Shown: piece by piece, positions 35,212-45,792 of the stretch
Layout of the letters: each line of letters begins with the position of its first letter
How positions within the stretch are numbered: the stretch's first letter is position 1
Assembly (NCBI RefSeq): GCF_002087335.1
Contig: NZ_MWVJ01000122.1
Span: 1 to 50,358, forward strand
Direction of reading: 5' to 3'
DNA: 50,358 nucleotides
Source of the DNA: Pseudophaeobacter leonis
GTDB lineage: Bacteria > Pseudomonadota > Alphaproteobacteria > Rhodobacterales > Rhodobacteraceae
The notes under the pieces: model-generated
What the model was told of the DNA's origin: nothing
What the model saw: only the letters and a program-made list of their open reading frames with translations
Databases searched by the model: none
Made by a program: the position numbers and the translations under genes

Positions 35212-36387
35212 TTACTGACGGCTCAGCTCTTTCCACAGGCCACCTTCGACAACCGAGATCACGATATCATCGGCACCACGGTGATCCGAAGCACTATACG
35301 AGATCTTGGTATCGGTCAGGGCATCAAAGTAGTCGAGGGTCTCCATACCTTTGACAAAGGCTTCCTGTGTGAGCTCGGGGCCTGCGGCTTCCAGTGCGCG
35401 CACCACGGTATCGGCGGCCGAATAACCCAACATGGCAAAGCCACCTGCAGGCTGACCAAACATGGCGTCATAATCCGCGATGAACTTGGCCGGAGCCTCG
35501 TCTTTGGCGCGGGCAATCAGGTCAAACCCAACCGGCAGCCGCATAAAGCCCTCGGTCACACCGCCAGGAACGGCGGCAACCACGTCAAGAAAGCCAGCAG
35601 AGGTGTTGAGGAATTTGACGTCGCTCCAACCCAGCTTCTTGGCCGTGCCAACCACGGTAATGCCCTGACGCACGCCCAGCGCCATTGCAACAACGTCACA
35701 GCCTGCCGCTTTCAGCTTGGTGAGCGAGCCGACAAAGTCCAGCTCGTCTGGCTTGTGGCTGGTTTCAGCGGCATAGCTCAGGCCCAGCTTGGCAGATGTT
35801 TCCTTGGCGCTCTCCTGGATTTCCTTGCCAAAATCGGAGGGGTTATACATGGAGCAGATTTCTTTGGCGTCGAATTCACCAGCCAGATAGGTCACACCGG
35901 CATCCACCTGATCGTAGTAGCTGGAAAAGCCGATGAATTTGTTCTCAACAGGATCCTGCAGCATCTGACGCGCCGAGGACAGCGGGCCGATATTTGGAAT
36001 GCCTTTTGGGTCCAGCAGTTTGAAGCCCGCGATATTCATCGGGGTGCCAAGCGACAGCAACATGGCAAAGACCTTGTCGCGGTTCAAAAGCTTGTTGTAG
36101 CCCTGCATCGCACGCGGGATCTGATAGCCGTTGTCCTCAACCACAAAGCGGATCTGGCGCCCATGCACGCCGCCAGCCGCATTGACCTCGGCAAAACGCA
36201 TATTGGCACCATTTGTGGCCGGAACGCCAACAGCTGCAAAGATACCGCTGAGGTCATTGACAGAACCGATTATAACTTCGCTATCGGTCACGCCCTGGCT
36301 TTCAGCCTGAACAGCAGAGCCCGCCGCAAGCGCCATCGCGCCCGCCATCAGTGTGCCTGCCATCACCTTGGATGTTAGTGTCTTCAT
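35212..36387 (-). CDS. Branched-chain-amino-acid-type ABC transporter substrate-binding protein
   Basis: 391 residues. The ATG at 36387 has GGAGG upstream and begins a signal peptide (MKTLTSKVMAGTLMAGAMAL...AVQA). The mature part is a Peripla_BP_6/LivK-type periplasmic binding protein: GVTDSEVIIGSVNDLSGIFA at the start, then ATNGANMRFAEVNAAGGVHG and VRFVVEDNGYQ-like ligand-lobe strands. It is the last gene of the livHMGF-ligase-livK operon. In combination with the acyl-CoA ligase, the substrate may be a hydrophobic or aromatic carboxylic acid rather than an amino acid (inference). Confidence 0.9.
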   Translation of the reverse strand: MKTLTSKVMAGTLMAGAMALAAGSAVQAESQGVTDSEVIIGSVNDLSGIFAAVGVPATNGANMRFAEVNAAGGVHGRQIRFVVEDNGYQIPRAMQGYNKLLNRDKVFAMLLSLGTPMNIAGFKLLDPKGIPNIGPLSSARQMLQDPVENKFIGFSSYYDQVDAGVTYLAGEFDAKEICSMYNPSDFGKEIQESAKETSAKLGLSYAAETSHKPDELDFVGSLTKLKAAGCDVVAMALGVRQGITVVGTAKKLGWSDVKFLNTSAGFLDVVAAVPGGVTEGFMRLPVGFDLIARAKDEAPAKFIADYDAMFGQPAGGFAMLGYSAADTVVRALEAAGPELTQEAFVKGMETLDYFDALTDTKISYSASDHRGADDIVISVVEGGLWKELSRQ

Positions 36388-36434
36388 TTCCATTTCCTCC
36401 CTGGATTGGTTCGCAGCGTGTTTAGACCACGCCG

Positions 36435-38330
36435 TCAATACATGTCGTCGATCAATGCCTTGTGCTTTTTCTCCACGAAACTGCGCTTCAACTTCATTGT
36501 CGCTGTCAGCTCGTCGTCTTCAGCGGTCAGCAGAACATTGATCAGGCGGAACGCCTTGATCTGCTCTACCCGGGCAAAGTCTTTGTTCACCGCTTCGACC
36601 TCCTGGCTAATCTGCTCAACCACCTCCGAGGCTGCGCAGAGCGACGCAAAGTCACTAAAGGGTATCTTCCGGTCCTGTGCAAATTTTTCAACATTTTCCT
36701 GATCAATCATGACCAGACAGCTGAGAAATTTACGTTGATCCCCAATCACCACCGCATCCGAAATGTAGTGGCTGAACTTCAGCCGGCTTTCGATCTCGGC
36801 CGGGGTGATGTTTTTGCCGCCTGCCGTGATGATGATGTCTTTGATCCTGCCCGTGATGGTCAGGTTGCCCGCGTCGTCCAGACGCCCCACGTCCCCTGTG
36901 CGCAACCAGCCATCCGCCGTAAAGGTCTCGGCGGTTTTCTCGTTGTTGCGCCAGTAGCCCTGAAAGTTGTTGTAGCCCAGGGTCTGGATCTCGCCGTCTT
37001 CGGCAATCCTGACCTCAACACCGGGAACAGGGCGCCCAACGGTTCCGGGCAGATTGTGTTCCAGCGTGTTGATGGTAGAGATGCCGGCGTTTTCGGTCAT
37101 GCCGTAGCCCTCGATCAGAGGCACGCCAATGGACCAATACCATTTCAGCAATTCCGGCGAAATCGGCGCCGCGCCAGTGCCGCCACGCCGCATCCGGTCC
37201 ATGCCCAGCATCCGGCGCAGATTGCGCAGCACCAGAAAATCCCAAAAGGCATAATTGGCCGCCACAGCCGCCGGGGGTTCTTTGCCATACATCACATAGG
37301 CCGCCCGCGCCTGCCCCGCCTTGATGGCGCGCCCAAAGGCCCAGCGCCCAATCGGCGTGGCCTCCTGGGCCAGGACCAGCACCCGCGAGTAGATCTTTTC
37401 CCAGACCCGTGGCACCGCAAAAAACGTCGCCGGAGAGACCTCCTGCATATTGTCAAAAACCGTCTCGGGGCTTTCGGCAAAGTTCACCGTGCTGGCGGCT
37501 GCCAGCGGGAAATAGACCGAGACATTGCGTTCCAGAATATGGCACAGCGGCAGGAAACACAGCTGCTCGTCATCGGGGTTAACGGCCAGAGCCCGCGCCC
37601 CGGACTCCATTGAGGCCATCACGTTTTCATGCCCCAGCATTGCGCCTTTTGGCATGCCGGTGGTGCCCGATGTATAGATCAGCATCGCGGTGTCTTCGGG
37701 TTTTGATTTGGCAATCTCGGCCTCAAAAGCGCCGGGATTTTTTGCCTCATAGGCCCGTCCCAGCGCGCAGAGATCCTCGATAAAGATACATTTATCCTGA
37801 TCCAGATCATGCAACCCGTCACGGTCATAAATGATCAACTTGGCGAGGCCCGGCATCTCGCCCGCAACCTCAAGGTATTTGTCCAGCTGCTCATCGTTTT
37901 CAACAAACAGGAACCGGCTGTCGCTGTCATTGACCAGATAGGACAGTTGCGCGGCGGAATCGGTTGTATAGACCCCCGAAGCGATGCCGCCAACGCCCTG
38001 AACCCCCATATCCGTATAGAGCCATTCGCGGCGATCTTCGCTCAGGATCGAGACCACTTCGCCCCGTTGCAGCCCCAATGAGACCAGCCCCAGACCAATC
38101 CATTTGGCCTGCTCCCAGTAGGTGCTCCAGGAGTAGGATTTCCAGATCCCCATGTCCTTTTCACGGTGCGCAGTGCGGTCCTGCAACGCCATGCAGCGGG
38201 TTTGAAACAGCTTTGATATGGTATCACAGCCATCCACCAGAATGGGACGCTGGCCAGGTTGGGCATTGTAGGAAACGCCATTGATCTCGATCTGGGCAGG
38301 CCCGGTTTGTTTTGTGACATGCATATTCAT
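36435..38330 (-). CDS. Long-chain-type acyl-CoA synthetase (AMP-forming)
   Basis: 631 residues from the ATG at 38330 (GGAGGGGGAGAG upstream). The ANL-superfamily signature LIYTSGTTGMPKGAMLGHEN lies at about residue 210, followed by IEGYGMTENAG, WLRTGDVGRLDDAGNLTITG and the C-terminal lysine motif GGKNITPAEIE. It activates a carboxylic acid with ATP and CoA. Such FAA1-like ligases are regularly embedded in branched-chain-type ABC operons of Rhodobacteraceae, suggesting uptake coupled to activation. The ATG lies 11 bp past the livF stop codon. The frame is intact. Confidence 0.9.
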   Translation of the reverse strand: MNMHVTKQTGPAQIEINGVSYNAQPGQRPILVDGCDTISKLFQTRCMALQDRTAHREKDMGIWKSYSWSTYWEQAKWIGLGLVSLGLQRGEVVSILSEDRREWLYTDMGVQGVGGIASGVYTTDSAAQLSYLVNDSDSRFLFVENDEQLDKYLEVAGEMPGLAKLIIYDRDGLHDLDQDKCIFIEDLCALGRAYEAKNPGAFEAEIAKSKPEDTAMLIYTSGTTGMPKGAMLGHENVMASMESGARALAVNPDDEQLCFLPLCHILERNVSVYFPLAAASTVNFAESPETVFDNMQEVSPATFFAVPRVWEKIYSRVLVLAQEATPIGRWAFGRAIKAGQARAAYVMYGKEPPAAVAANYAFWDFLVLRNLRRMLGMDRMRRGGTGAAPISPELLKWYWSIGVPLIEGYGMTENAGISTINTLEHNLPGTVGRPVPGVEVRIAEDGEIQTLGYNNFQGYWRNNEKTAETFTADGWLRTGDVGRLDDAGNLTITGRIKDIIITAGGKNITPAEIESRLKFSHYISDAVVIGDQRKFLSCLVMIDQENVEKFAQDRKIPFSDFASLCAASEVVEQISQEVEAVNKDFARVEQIKAFRLINVLLTAEDDELTATMKLKRSFVEKKHKALIDDMY

Positions 38331-38341
38331 CTCTCCCCCTC

Positions 38342-39115
38342 CTAGCGCCATGTTTTCTTGCGTTTCCAGCGTTTCTCACTGCGCTGACCCTCTTCCTGGT
38401 GACCCAGGTAAAAGGACTTGATGTCTTCGCTTTCCATCAGGCGGTCAGCAGAGCCATCCATCACGATGCGGCCAATTTCCATCACATAGCCCACATCCGC
38501 GAGATCCAGCGCGATACGGGCGTTTTGCTCAACCAGCATCATGGTGACATGCTCTTCAGAGTTGAGACGGCGCAGAATGGCAAAGATTTCCTGCACCAAA
38601 AGCGGCGAAAGCCCCAGGCTCGGCTCGTCCAGAAGCATGATCTGTGGCCGCAACATCAAGCCGCGCCCAATCGCCAGCATCTGCTGCTGCCCACCCGACA
38701 GGGTACCCGCCTCCTGATCCCGACGTTCCGCCAGTATGGGAAAATAGTCAAAGACCATTTCGCGGTCGCGCTCGATCTCGGCCTTGTCGCTGCGCGTATA
38801 GGCCCCGAGGCTGAGGTTCTCATTCACCGTGAGCAGAGGAAAGACCTCGCGCCCCTCGGGAACATGCACAATGCCCTGTTCGACAATGCGATGGGGCTCT
38901 TGGCCCTGAATGGGCTGGCCTTTGAACAGCACCTCGCCCTTTTCAGGATCCATAATGCCCGAGATGGTTTTCAGCAGCGTTGACTTACCGGCGCCATTGG
39001 CCCCCAGCACGGTGACGATCTGGCCTTTGTCGACCTTTAGCGACACGCCCCGGATGGCCATGATCGGCCCATAAAAGCTCTCGAGGTTTTTGATTTCCAG
39101 CAAAGGTTCACCCAT
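38342..39115 (-). CDS. livF: ABC transporter ATPase LivF type
   Basis: 257 residues. Walker A GANGAGKST near residue 36, signature TLSGGQQQMLAIGRGL, Walker B IMLLDEPSLGLSP, and a switch region VEQNA instead of the usual histidine, all diagnostic of LivF. The C-terminus is Lys/Arg-rich (GQRSEKRWKRKKTWR). It forms the ATPase heterodimer with LivG. Its start overlaps the livG stop by one base (TAATG). Confidence 0.92.
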   Translation of the reverse strand: MGEPLLEIKNLESFYGPIMAIRGVSLKVDKGQIVTVLGANGAGKSTLLKTISGIMDPEKGEVLFKGQPIQGQEPHRIVEQGIVHVPEGREVFPLLTVNENLSLGAYTRSDKAEIERDREMVFDYFPILAERRDQEAGTLSGGQQQMLAIGRGLMLRPQIMLLDEPSLGLSPLLVQEIFAILRRLNSEEHVTMMLVEQNARIALDLADVGYVMEIGRIVMDGSADRLMESEDIKSFYLGHQEEGQRSEKRWKRKKTWR

Positions 39116-39882
39116 TACACCGCCCCCGCGCCCAGATAGGCCTCAATGACGGCCGGATTGGCCTGCACTTCTGCCGGCGTTCCTTCGGCCAGTTTGGCGC
39201 CATCCGCCAGGGCCAGCACGCGGTCAGAAACCCCAGAGACCAGCCCCATGTCATGTTCCACCATCAAAACAGTGATCCCCATTTGCTTGCGGATGTCGTC
39301 AATCCACCAGCGCATATCCTGTGTTTCCTCAACCGAGAGACCCGATGCCGGCTCATCCAGCAGCAACAGGCGCGGCTGTGAGGCCAGGGCGCGACCCAGC
39401 TCAACCACCTTGCGCACCCCGTAGGGCAGCCCGGCGATCATCTTGTTGCGAAAGGGCTGCAGATCAAGGAAGTCGATCACTTCCTCCACCGCTTCCCGGT
39501 GGCGTTTCTCTTCGCGCTGCACCCGTGGCGTAAAGAACAGCTCTTCCAGCATGGTTGTTTTACGATGGCGATGCCGCCCGACCAAAAGGTTCTGCAGCAC
39601 CGTGGCGTGCTCAAACAACTCGATATTCTGAAAGGTACGGGCAATGCCCAGATCCGCCACCTGATCCGCATCGCGGTCCAGCAGGTTGTTGCCGTCAAAG
39701 GTGAAGCTGCCAGCAAAGGGCTCGTAAAAGCGCGAGATCAGGTTAAAGGCGGTGGATTTCCCAGCGCCGTTGGGGCCGACGATGGCATAGACCTCCCCCT
39801 CCTCAACCGAAAAGCTGAGATTGTTCACCGCCACCACGCCACCAAATTTCAGCGTCGCATTTTTGATTTCCAAAAGGCTCAT
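39115..39882 (-). CDS. livG: ABC transporter ATPase LivG type
   Basis: 255 residues. Walker A GPNGAGKST near residue 36; LivG-type signature LPYGVRKVVELGRALA; Walker B LLLLDEPASGLS; switch VEHDMGLV. The C-terminal GTPAEVQANPAVIEAYLG is typical. The start overlaps the livM stop (ATGA). Intact, but its membrane partners LivM and LivH both carry in-frame stops. Confidence 0.92.
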   Translation of the reverse strand: MSLLEIKNATLKFGGVVAVNNLSFSVEEGEVYAIVGPNGAGKSTAFNLISRFYEPFAGSFTFDGNNLLDRDADQVADLGIARTFQNIELFEHATVLQNLLVGRHRHRKTTMLEELFFTPRVQREEKRHREAVEEVIDFLDLQPFRNKMIAGLPYGVRKVVELGRALASQPRLLLLDEPASGLSVEETQDMRWWIDDIRKQMGITVLMVEHDMGLVSGVSDRVLALADGAKLAEGTPAEVQANPAVIEAYLGAGAV

Positions 39883-40964
39883 CTCAAACGCTCCGTCTTC
39901 AGGTAGGATTTCTGGCGGCGGAACATGTCCTTACGCGCAAAGGGAAACAGCTCGAACCAGGTGCGGATCTTCAGCCATCGCCCGTAGATGCCCATCGGCT
40001 CAAACAGGATGAACAGGATCAGGATCATACCAAAGACGCCGGTCTCCAGCCCCGGAATAGCCACGCCGCTGCCAACAACTGTGTCCTTTAGCATCGACAG
40101 AGCCTGCGGCAGGAAGGCGACAACAACAGCGCCAAAGAAGGCCCCATGGATAGAGCCAAGCCCGCCAATCACGATCATCATCAACAGGGTGATGGAAATC
40201 ACCAGCGAGAAGGTTTCGTTGTTGAAGTTGCCGGCATAGTATCCCATCAAGGCCCCGGCCCAGCCGGTGATCATGCAGGACAGGCCAAAGGCCTTGCCCT
40301 TGGTGCGGGCGATATGCACGCCCATCGCGGTTGCCGAGACCTCACTGTCGCGCACTGCCGCAAAGGCACGTCCCAGAGGAGAGCGCAGCAGGTTGCGATA
40401 AAACAGGGTGCAGATGATCGTGACGGCCAGCACCAGATAGTAAAAGCGCGATGGCATCGACCAGCGTTCGATCTCAAAGCCAAAGATGGTGATCATCTCA
40501 GGGAACTTGCCCGAGACACCGCCACTCCAGGGTTCGGTCAGAACGATGATGTCATCGGCCAGAACCGACAGGGCAATGGTGGCAATCGCCAGCTAGATCC
40601 CGTGCAGTCGCAACACCGGAATTGCAATGATCACGCCGATCAGCCCGGTGATCACGCCCGCCAGCGGGAAGGCGATGATAAAGGGCACGCCCTGTTCGAT
40701 CAGGATGGTATTGGCATAGCAGCCAATCGCCAGAAAGGCCGCATGTCCCAGGCTCGCCTGCCCCGTCTGACCGGTCAGAAGCATCAGGCCAAGGCCGGCA
40801 ATGGCCCAGATCAGCACATTGGTGATCTCGCCCAGAAAGAAGTCATCCAGCAGGTAGGGCAGCGCAAAGGCCACAGCCAGAAGTGTTGCATAGACCGCCA
40901 GTGTCCAGCGATCGGGGAACAGCCGGATATCGTGTTCGTAGGATGTTTTGAAATGGATCCGCAT
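39879..40964 (-). pseudogene. livM: ABC transporter permease LivM type, in-frame amber stop
   Basis: The ATG at 40964 opens a permease with several membrane helices and the conserved LLTGQTGQASLGHAAFLAIG. Codon 124 is TAG (40593-40595), within RLHGI-stop-LAIATIAL, where the family has Tyr (RLHGIYLAIATLAL). The frame then continues to 39879 with WSGGVSG, GRAFAAVRDSEVSATAMGVH and GLGSIHGAFFGAV, giving 361 codons in total. One base change (TAC/TAT to TAG) explains it. As written only the first third would be made and the transporter would be dead. Confidence 0.9.
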
Positions 40965-40968
40965 GGGG

Positions 40969-41844
40969 TTATACCTTCTTCACGCGGACCTGGCTGAACA
41001 GACCATGAGGTCTGAAGATCAGCACGGCCAGCAACAGGGCATAGGGCGCAATTTGTGAATATCAGGCAGCGAGATAGCGCGCCGCAAAGGGCTCAATCAC
41101 CCCAACGATCAGACCACCTGCAAGAGCGCCGGGGAGCGAGCCAAAGCCGCCGATGACCGCAGCTGCAAAGGCCTTGATGCCCAGCAGGCCCGCATTGGGA
41201 TCAATCGCCCCCTTAGAGGCAAACAGAATGCCCGCCACCGCCGCCGTGGCGCCGGCAAGACCCCAGATCAGCCCCTGAACGCGTTTCACCGGAATCCCCA
41301 TGAAATAGGCCGCCATCTGGTTCTGGCTTGCCGCCTGCATCGCCAGCCCCAGCTTGGTCCGCTGGAAGAACTGATAGAGGAACCAGGTCATCAGGAAGGT
41401 AACCACGATGATGGCGACATCCGCCATCCCCAGAACCACGCCGCCAATGTGCAGATCCCCCAGCGCCAGCGGACTTTCGAGTGTCTGCGGCTCATGGCCC
41501 CAGATCAGCCCGGCAATAAAGCGCAGCACGAAGCCCATGGCGATTGTCAGGATCACAACGGCGGGCTGGCTCTGACCAAACAGGTGCCGCAGCACAAACA
41601 TGTCGAGCAAATATCCAAACACCGCCATGATCGCGATTGTCAAAGGTGCGGCGAGCCAGAACGGCAAATCCATATATTCCGCATTGGTAAGACCAAGGCT
41701 GACAAAGGCCCCAATCATCATAAAGTCACCCTGGGCGAAATTCACCGCCTCGGTGGCTTTGTAGATCAACACGAACCCAAGCGCGATCAGGCCGTAGACA
41801 CAGCCGTTCGCAAGCCCACTGACCAAGAGCTGCAATACTTCCAA
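40969..41844 (-). pseudogene. livH: ABC transporter permease LivH type, in-frame opal stop
   Basis: The ATG at 41844 starts a typical LivH: GCVYGLIALGFVLIYKATEA, VNFAQGDFMMIGAF, LRFIAGLIWG, and GIKAFAAAVIGGFGSLPGAL. After PFAARYLAA codon 261 is TGA (41062-41064), then the frame continues YSQIAPYALLLAVLIFRPHG to a TAA at 40969-40971. The family usually has Gly there (GGA to TGA, one base). The missing 30 residues form the last membrane helix and the coupling region. It is the first gene of the operon, 4 bp before livM. Confidence 0.9.
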
Positions 41845-42292
41845 ATTTTCCTCCCCCCGTTCCTAAAGAACGGTTCCCTGCCCTGTCTGATCCGGGCCTT
41901 TGCGCCTTTTTAGCGAATTTCCACGGCGCCTCCTCAAGCGGTGGAATCCCAAGCGTCTAAAAACAGACTAATGAGTATGTTTTTGACCTGTCAATCACCG
42001 GGACCCAGCGTCAACTGCCGAAAGAGCGCCTGTTTTTTACGCCTCTGCCCCTCTAAGCTGATTCTTGGGCCAGATGCGGCCCACACCCGCTAAGCGGCCT
42101 TTAGGGATGAGGTATTCAAGCCTGAGCTGCCTGAGTTTTTGGGGCAGGACTGTTCAGGCAGGACTGGTCAGTCTTTTTGCGGAACACGTGGTTTGACGGC
42201 AGGACCGCACAGCTGCAGTGCCCCAGGGGGATTGCCTCTCTTTAGCGCGGTCTGATAAGCGGGACAGCAACCTGAAGTGCAGGCAGAATTCT
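41845..42292. other. Divergent promoter region of liv operon and tetR
   Basis: No gene. It contains the palindrome at 41959-41984 and, at about 42145-42175, a small repeat of caggactg. Confidence 0.6.
41959..41984. promoter_or_regulatory. Candidate TetR-type operator palindrome
   Basis: A 26-bp sequence from AAAAACAGAC to GTATGTTTTT, with 11 of 13 positions pairing. It is 115 bp before livH and 309 bp before tetR, as expected for an operator shared by the divergent units. Confidence 0.6.
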
Positions 42293-42904
42293 ATGGTCGA
42301 ACAAATCAGCCGCTCCAAAAGCGAAATCCTGGACGCCGCAGCCCATTGCTTCATGATGCTGGGGGCGGATGCCGCGTCGGTGGATGACATCGCAGCCCAG
42401 CTTGGATCGACCAAAGGGCGGATATATCATCACTTTTCCTCAAAAGGCGCCCTGCTGGCTGCGGTTCAGCTGCGGGCGGCCGGCTTTACCCACCGCGCCG
42501 TGGAACAAGAGATTGACCCCTCTCTGCCTGCGGCTGTCTCGCTGGACAACATGTCACGCAGCCATGTCTACACGGTGCTGGGCTCGCTGCCCTACCACAG
42601 GGTCATTTTGCAAACCTATTCCGGCGCAAGAGCCAAGGCTGTGACTGAGGTCGAGCGCGCCCTGCAGGACAAGCTCCGCTGCGGGCAGCGTCAGTATGAG
42701 CTGCTGTTTCGCCGCGAAGTGGAACGGGGCATGGCAGAGGGGAGCTTTGAGCCGCGCAATCTGACTGTGGCTGTCGCAGGCCTCATGCTGATTCTCAACT
42801 CGCCGGTCTTTTGGTTCCGCCCCGAGCGCGGCGCCTCACAGGATTTCCTGGACACCATCGCCCGCGATGTCAGTGGCATGGCGCTGGCCAGTCTGCGCGC
42901 CTGA
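42293..42904 (+). CDS. TetR-family transcriptional regulator
   Basis: 203 residues from the ATG at 42293. N-terminal helix-turn-helix at about 8-55 (SEILDAAAHCFMMLGADAAS, VDDIAAQLGSTKGRIYHHFS) and a helical ligand domain beyond. It is divergent from the liv/acyl-CoA ligase operon. TetR proteins beside such operons usually respond to acyl-CoA or aromatic-CoA esters and repress their uptake and activation genes. The 3' end overlaps the convergent pcaQ-like gene by 69 bp. Confidence 0.88.
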   Translation: MVEQISRSKSEILDAAAHCFMMLGADAASVDDIAAQLGSTKGRIYHHFSSKGALLAAVQLRAAGFTHRAVEQEIDPSLPAAVSLDNMSRSHVYTVLGSLPYHRVILQTYSGARAKAVTEVERALQDKLRCGQRQYELLFRREVERGMAEGSFEPRNLTVAVAGLMLILNSPVFWFRPERGASQDFLDTIARDVSGMALASLRA

Positions 42905-43858
42905 GGCCTCGACCGGCCCTGTTTGCGACCCGCCCTCCGCGTCCGTCGCGCTGCACAGGTTGCGCAGGCAGGCGCAAAACCGCAGCCCCAGATCTGACAG
43001 CTGATGCTCGCTGCGCATGCAGAGCCCCACCGGCCCCTGGGTGCTTTTGGTGTCCAGCGGCAGCGCCTGCATCACCCCGGCCCGCAGGTCGGCACGGACA
43101 ACCCCCTGGCTGATGATCCAGATCGCGCCGTGATCCAGCACAAAGCGCCTGCCAAAGGTGGCCGAGACCGTCTCAACCGGCGCCTGCGGCATCCCCAGCC
43201 CCTGCTCCAGAAACAGGCGCTCCACCAGCGGGCGGATGATCGAGCCCTTTGAGGGCATCAGCACCGGATAGGACTGCAAGGCCCCCGGCGGCAGATGCGC
43301 CAGCCCTGCCAGCGGGTGGCCTGCCGCGACCACCACAGCCACGCTCTCATGAAACAGCGGTTCAAAATCAATGCCCACCATATGTTCCGGCGCAGGCAGC
43401 CGCCCCACCACCAGATCCAGATCACCGCGGCGCAGCTGGTCCAGCAGGTAGCGGTTGTCCCCGGTGGTGACAGAAAACCGGCTGCGGGTCTCGCCCGCGC
43501 CAAGCTCGGCCAGGGCATCCGGCACCAGAGTGGCCGACACCGTTGGCAACGCGCCAACAGACAGCTGCGGCCCCTCGCCCGCCTCAAGGCCCTGCAACAT
43601 CGCCACCCCGTCCCGCGCCAGCGCCAGACTGCGGCCTGCATGGTGGCGAAACATATCGCCATAGGGCGACAACCGGATACCGCGCCCATGGCGCTCAACC
43701 AGCGGCTTGCCGCAGACCGCCTCCAGCTCGCGCAGCGCCCGCGTGACGGCCGGCTGTGTCAGGCCCAGCGCCTCGGCGGCCAGGGTGACGCTGCCCTGAC
43801 GGGCCACTTCGACAAAAACCTCGAGATGGCGTAATTTCAGCTAATCCGACAAAAGCAT
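42836..43858 (-). pseudogene. pcaQ: LysR-type regulator PcaQ, amber stop at codon 6
   Basis: Reading from the ATG at 43858: MLLSD, TAG (43841-43843), then LKLRHLEVFVEVARQGSV, the normal LysR N-terminus, and the helix-turn-helix LAAEALGLTQPAVTRALREL. The effector domain spans about 95-295. Position and sequence match PcaQ, activator of the protocatechuate operon divergent to it. Without the stop the protein has 340 codons, with a C-terminal extension of about 35 residues beyond the usual PcaQ. A restart (GTG at 43807) would remove the first helix of the DNA-binding domain. Probably inactive unless the stop is an error. Confidence 0.82.
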
Positions 43859-43956
43859 ATCATTCTCGCTATGCAAACATGTTGTTATTCGCATTATACA
43901 GCTCATTTTTGATATGCGATACTGCCTAAAGACCAATCAGAAGATGAGGCTTGCGG

Positions 43957-45156
<1,200 letters not shown>

Positions 45157-45157
<1 letters not shown>

Positions 45158-45780
45158 TGCCACAACAGCTTGAGTATCTGAAAGAAACACCCTCGCAGAC
45201 CGCAGGCCCCTATATGCACATTGGCCTTGCCCCCGGTGCTGCGGGATTTGAGATCTACGACCCAGCAGCATTGGGTCAGGACATCACCGGTCCCAATGCT
45301 GCTGGTGAGCGCATCCGGATTGAGGGGCTGGTCACCGACGGCACCGGCTCTCCGGTGAAGGACGTGCTGCTGGAGGCCTGGCAGGCCAATGCAGCAGGCA
45401 TCTACGCCCATCCCGAACATCCCGGCGAGGTCGAGGCAGGTTTTCGCGGCTGGGGCCGTGTCATCACCGATTTTGACAGCGGTGAATGGGGCTTTGAGAC
45501 GGTTAAGCCCGGGGCTGTTATGGGCCGCAATGGTCAGATGATGGCGCCGCATATCAATCTTTGGATCGTTGCGCGCGGCATCAACGTCGGCCTGAACACC
45601 CGCCTGTATTTTGAAGACGAGGCCGAGGCCAACGCCGCCGACCCCGTGATCAATGTCATTGAGTGGGAAAAGCGCCGCAAAACACTGATCGCAAAACGCA
45701 GCGAACGGGACGGCCAGGTGGTTTATCGTTTTGACATTCACCTGCAAGGCGACGATGAAACCGTATTCTTCGATATCTGA
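45157..45780 (+). CDS. pcaG: Protocatechuate 3,4-dioxygenase alpha subunit
   Basis: 207 residues, intact. Starts MPQQLEYLKETPSQTAGPYM, with the intradiol pattern DVLLEAWQANAAGIYAHPEH, GFRGWGRVITDFDSGEWGF and MMAPHINLWIVARGINVGLN. The alpha subunit lacks the iron ligands and shapes the active site with PcaH. Its start overlaps the pcaH stop (ATGA), ensuring coupled synthesis of the two subunits. Confidence 0.94.
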
Positions 45781-45792
45781 GGAGCAACAGAG

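Noticed and set aside
35197..36378. Long plus-strand open frame of 393 codons
   Set aside because: It is antisense to the clear livK gene; codon bias of a G+C-rich gene leaves the opposite strand open. Similar shadows at 11802-12797, 36462-37613, 45088-46014 and 48810-49700 were dropped for the same reason.
42001..42200. Coding frame in the liv-tetR gap
   Set aside because: Short frames lack ribosome-binding sites and family motifs; the region reads as promoter DNA with small repeats.
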